Below, piece after piece: positions 62,020-64,000 of a DNA stretch of 64,000 nucleotides. The position numbers and the translations under genes were made by a program. The stretch is from the NCBI GenBank assembly GCA_043392685.1, contig JBHZGM010000010.1; one strand, written 5' to 3'. Below the pieces are notes generated by a model, which saw only the letters and a list, made by a program, of their open reading frames with translations, was not told the DNA's origin and did not search any database. The first letter of the stretch is position 1, and each line of letters begins with the position of its first letter. Origin of the DNA: Metapseudomonas sp043392685 (GTDB lineage: Bacteria > Pseudomonadota > Gammaproteobacteria > Pseudomonadales > Pseudomonadaceae).

Positions 62020-63294
62020 TCAGTGGTTGCGCTGGTAAGCGCGGCTCAGCCAGTGCATGGCCTTGAGCTTGAGGGTGTTGGTCTCGCCGTCTTCGATCAT
62101 CGATGCCCGTGCATCACGCAGAAGCTTCTCGATCGGGTACTCGCGGGTCAGGCCGTTGCCACCGAAGAGTTGCAGCGCTTCGCTGGCCACCTGGAAGGCG
62201 GTCTCGGTGACATAGGTCTTGCTGGTGATCGACGCGGCCAGGTGCGGGCCCTTGTCGCAGTAGTTGTAGGCAAACACCCGCTGGGTGATGGCGCGCGACA
62301 GCTCGACTTTCTGCCACAGGTCGAAGGTGCGCAGTTGCACGCTCTGGTGATTGATGATCGGTGTTCCGCCTTGCTTGCGTTCGTGCACATAGGCCAAGGC
62401 ATGTTCGTAGGCCGCGCGAGCAACCCCGGTGAAGGTCGCCGCCATTTCCATGTTGCCAAACGTCAGGGCGCTGAAGAAGCTGGTCATGGCCGCTTCGCCC
62501 TCGGCGATCACGTATTTCCTCGGCACACGCACTTCATTGAAAAACAGCTCCCCCTGGGGCAGTGGACGCTGGCCCAGCTTCTCCAGCGGCTTGCCCTTGG
62601 AGACGCCCGGCAGGTCGAGCGGAATCAGTATGCCGATGTGGTTCAGCCCACGGCCATTCTCATGCTCCAGGCCCTGGCCGTAGTCGCAAGGAATGTAAGC
62701 GAGGGTGGTCTGCGCAAGGGGTGCATAGGAAACCCAGGCCGAGGATTGGCCCTGCACGATGACCTCGTCTCCTACTACCCGCGCATACAGATTGCCGCGC
62801 GATTGCCGGGTTCCGGGCTGGACGATGCTGCCGTCCATGTCGGCGGCATCGCTGCCGCGATCGGGCTGGGTCGCCAGCCAGCAGCCGGGAAGCGAGCCGA
62901 ATCGCTCGATGATTTCCGCATCGCCGGTGTTGTGCGCCGCGAATGCGGGGAAGGAAGACGCCAGGGCGGCGATGGCCAGACCGGAGTCACCCCAGCCAAG
63001 CTCTTCGAAGATGATCGGCATGATGCGGGCTTTCTGCTGGTTGTCCATGCCGGCAATGGCGGCGAGGTCAAGGAGACCCGACTCATGCACCTGGCGCAGG
63101 TAGTCGAACAGCGGCGATCCCGGGGCGACCACTTCTTCGGCGGTCATCTTGTCCAGCTTGGCGCCGAGCGGACGCATCACGTCTCGGGCGAAGCCGTGAG
63201 CCGCCTCCTGAATGGCACGTTCTTCTTCGCTCAGATCAGCTTCCAGCCCTTGAAGGCCGAGCACGGGCTCGACGATTTTGTTCAGATCAAACAT
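62020..63294 (-). CDS. Acyl-CoA dehydrogenase, divergent active site
   Basis: A 424-aa acyl-CoA dehydrogenase with the FAD region WLATQPDRGSDAAD and the C-terminal LFGGNGLTREYPIEKL segment. Where many members have a catalytic YEGT motif this one reads MIEDGETNT, so the usual Glu is replaced or shifted. Similar IEDG forms occur in dehydrogenases acting on cyclic or bulky acyl-CoAs, which is only suggestive. The ATG at 63294 (MFDLNK) has AGAGGAAA upstream plus an A-rich motif. It begins the dehydrogenase - ligase unit. Confidence 0.9.
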   Translation of the reverse strand: MFDLNKIVEPVLGLQGLEADLSEEERAIQEAAHGFARDVMRPLGAKLDKMTAEEVVAPGSPLFDYLRQVHESGLLDLAAIAGMDNQQKARIMPIIFEELGWGDSGLAIAALASSFPAFAAHNTGDAEIIERFGSLPGCWLATQPDRGSDAADMDGSIVQPGTRQSRGNLYARVVGDEVIVQGQSSAWVSYAPLAQTTLAYIPCDYGQGLEHENGRGLNHIGILIPLDLPGVSKGKPLEKLGQRPLPQGELFFNEVRVPRKYVIAEGEAAMTSFFSALTFGNMEMAATFTGVARAAYEHALAYVHERKQGGTPIINHQSVQLRTFDLWQKVELSRAITQRVFAYNYCDKGPHLAASITSKTYVTETAFQVASEALQLFGGNGLTREYPIEKLLRDARASMIEDGETNTLKLKAMHWLSRAYQRNH

Positions 63295-63702
63295 TTGCCG
63301 TTTCCTCTTGTTCTTGTCCCGTAGCGACACGGTGAGGATCCGCACTGGTCGTCATCAGGACGAACAGAAAGGACCGATGTAAAGGCATCGGATAGCACCC
63401 CTAGGCATGCACCTGCGGATTCCCGATTGCATGGGCTGAAGCCTAACTGGCCATGGATCGGCAGGCTTATCGTATCGGGCAGATAGGTTGTCCCGGCGAG
63501 CGCTATTGCAGCGTCAATGCCCGTCGAACCTGGAAGGTTATCAGGCGCCCTTTAAGGGGCCTCGCGGAGCAGGCCGGGAGATCGGGGAGCGGGAATTGGA
63601 GTTTGCCCGGAATTCATCGGGGCTATTAGTCGCGCGCGGCTGGGCTGGACACCCCATGCAGCCGGAACTGGCCTGCATGCGGGCACAAAACCCTGCTATC
63701 GC
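63295..63702. other. Intergenic stretch upstream of acyl-CoA dehydrogenase
   Basis: About 400 bp; holds the A-rich leader and presumably the promoter of the dehydrogenase/ligase unit. I see no other gene and no P1-P5 type dyad. Confidence 0.5.
63308..63315 (-). promoter_or_regulatory. Hfq/Crc A-rich motif before acyl-CoA dehydrogenase
   Basis: The minus strand reads AAGAACAA, followed directly by the AGAGGAAA ribosome-binding site. Confidence 0.65.
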
Positions 63703-63819
63703 TCAAATACCTCGTCTGCACAGATGCAGAAGCAACGCATCGATTTCGGAGAACACCACCGCCGCAGTAGCCGGCGTACGGAAAATGGCCTCAAGGATTT
63801 TGCGCTGTCGATTCTTCAT
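63703..63819 (-). pseudogene. HicA-like toxin, N-terminal fragment
   Basis: A 38-aa frame starting MKNRQRKILEAIFRTP and continuing FSEIDALLLHL, which resembles the first third of HicA-family mRNA interferases; the frame then hits a stop. No hicB-like partner is visible. Probably a decayed toxin gene near the IS66 element. Confidence 0.55.
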
Positions 63820-63955
63820 GGCGGGAATGACAGCAGAAAATGATCACAAAACATGCAGAGCTTAAGTTGAGTCGTATCCGCTCCATAAACCCCACCTGCC
63901 CATAGCCTGCTGATCATTGGATGCTGAGCTCCCGTTTTCACTGGAGCTCACCACC

Positions 63956-64000
63956 ATGATGCGTCCCGACGCCAAGGTGCAGAAGGTCTACCTCTATCCC
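63956..64000 (+). mobile_element. tnpB: IS66-family tnpB, 5' end only
   Basis: The last 45 bases encode MMRPDAKVQKVYLYP, the standard N-terminus of IS66-family TnpB, with GGAG upstream. The element continues beyond the window. I did not find a tnpA frame in the upstream bases, so the element may be incomplete or of a type that starts with tnpB. Confidence 0.85.

Noticed and set aside
1..64000. CRISPR arrays, rRNA and tRNA genes
   Set aside because: No regularly spaced direct repeats and no recognisable rRNA or tRNA sequence seen by eye; a tRNA scan would settle the latter.

Overview
The window looks like a chromosomal stretch of a high-GC gammaproteobacterium, most likely a Pseudomonas of the aeruginosa/citronellolis/nitroreducens kind. 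The basis is codon use, REP-type repeats, Crc/Hfq A-rich motifs, an OprD remnant, FadL, and DUF1302/DUF1329 envelope proteins; the species is inference. It is almost entirely a catabolic island for hydrophobic substrates, interrupted by insertion-sequence debris. No rRNA, tRNA or CRISPR was seen.

Layout. (1) 1-7976, minus strand: a beta-oxidation set for branched or alicyclic acyl-CoAs (SCP-2 type thiolase, split MaoC hydratase, SDR, acyl-CoA dehydrogenase, DUF2889, acyl-CoA ligase) plus an alpha-methylacyl-CoA racemase-like gene that has its own terminator. (2) 8242-14619, plus strand: a MalT/AlkS-type LuxR regulator and a DUF1302/DUF1329 envelope pair behind a probable leader peptide. (3) 14912-19985: accessory DNA with an unknown 668-aa protein with internal repeats, fragments of IS3 and IS1182 transposases, an oprD tail, a GNAT and an orphan tatA. 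(4) 19986-30554: an eight-gene sigma-54 type operon (Tat-exported gluconate-dehydrogenase subunit 3-like protein, GMC oxidoreductase, ThDP E1 alpha, Zn alcohol dehydrogenase, E1 beta, free lipoyl domain, E2 core, lipoate ligase), a porin-like gene with its own sigma-54 promoter, and an AcoR-like activator. (5) 31385-38662: DUF1254/DUF1214 proteins, DUF3313 lipoprotein, FadL and an AraC regulator, with clear partial duplications. (6) 39116-45202: enoyl-reductase-like protein, small membrane protein, dihydroxyacetophenone-dioxygenase-like cupin, serine-type sulfatase and its radical-SAM maturase. (7) 45381-63294: an MMPL/RND, YCF48-like, DUF1329, DUF1302 and thiolase-like operon, a second MalT-type regulator, SDR, thiolase, AraC regulator, acyl-CoA ligase and acyl-CoA dehydrogenase. 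The right edge holds a broken HicA-like ORF and the start of an IS66-type tnpB.

Two layers of control stand out. Five promoters in regions 5-7 share an exact architecture, CCCCC-N7-GGGGG-N22-TAnnnT, which would place a 17-bp dyad near -43. They precede the DUF1254, enoyl-reductase/cupin/sulfatase, maturase, MMPL/DUF1302 and AraC transcription units, so these dispersed genes probably form one regulon whose activator is unknown (the MalT-type proteins are candidates). Separately, at least 14 AAnAAnAA motifs, the known Hfq/Crc target, lie just upstream of or across start codons throughout the island, implying strong catabolite repression. In region 4, two near-consensus -24/-12 promoters and an identical 12-bp site (TTACACCTGTAA) in both intergenic regions tie the dehydrogenase operon and the porin to the adjacent sigma-54 activator.
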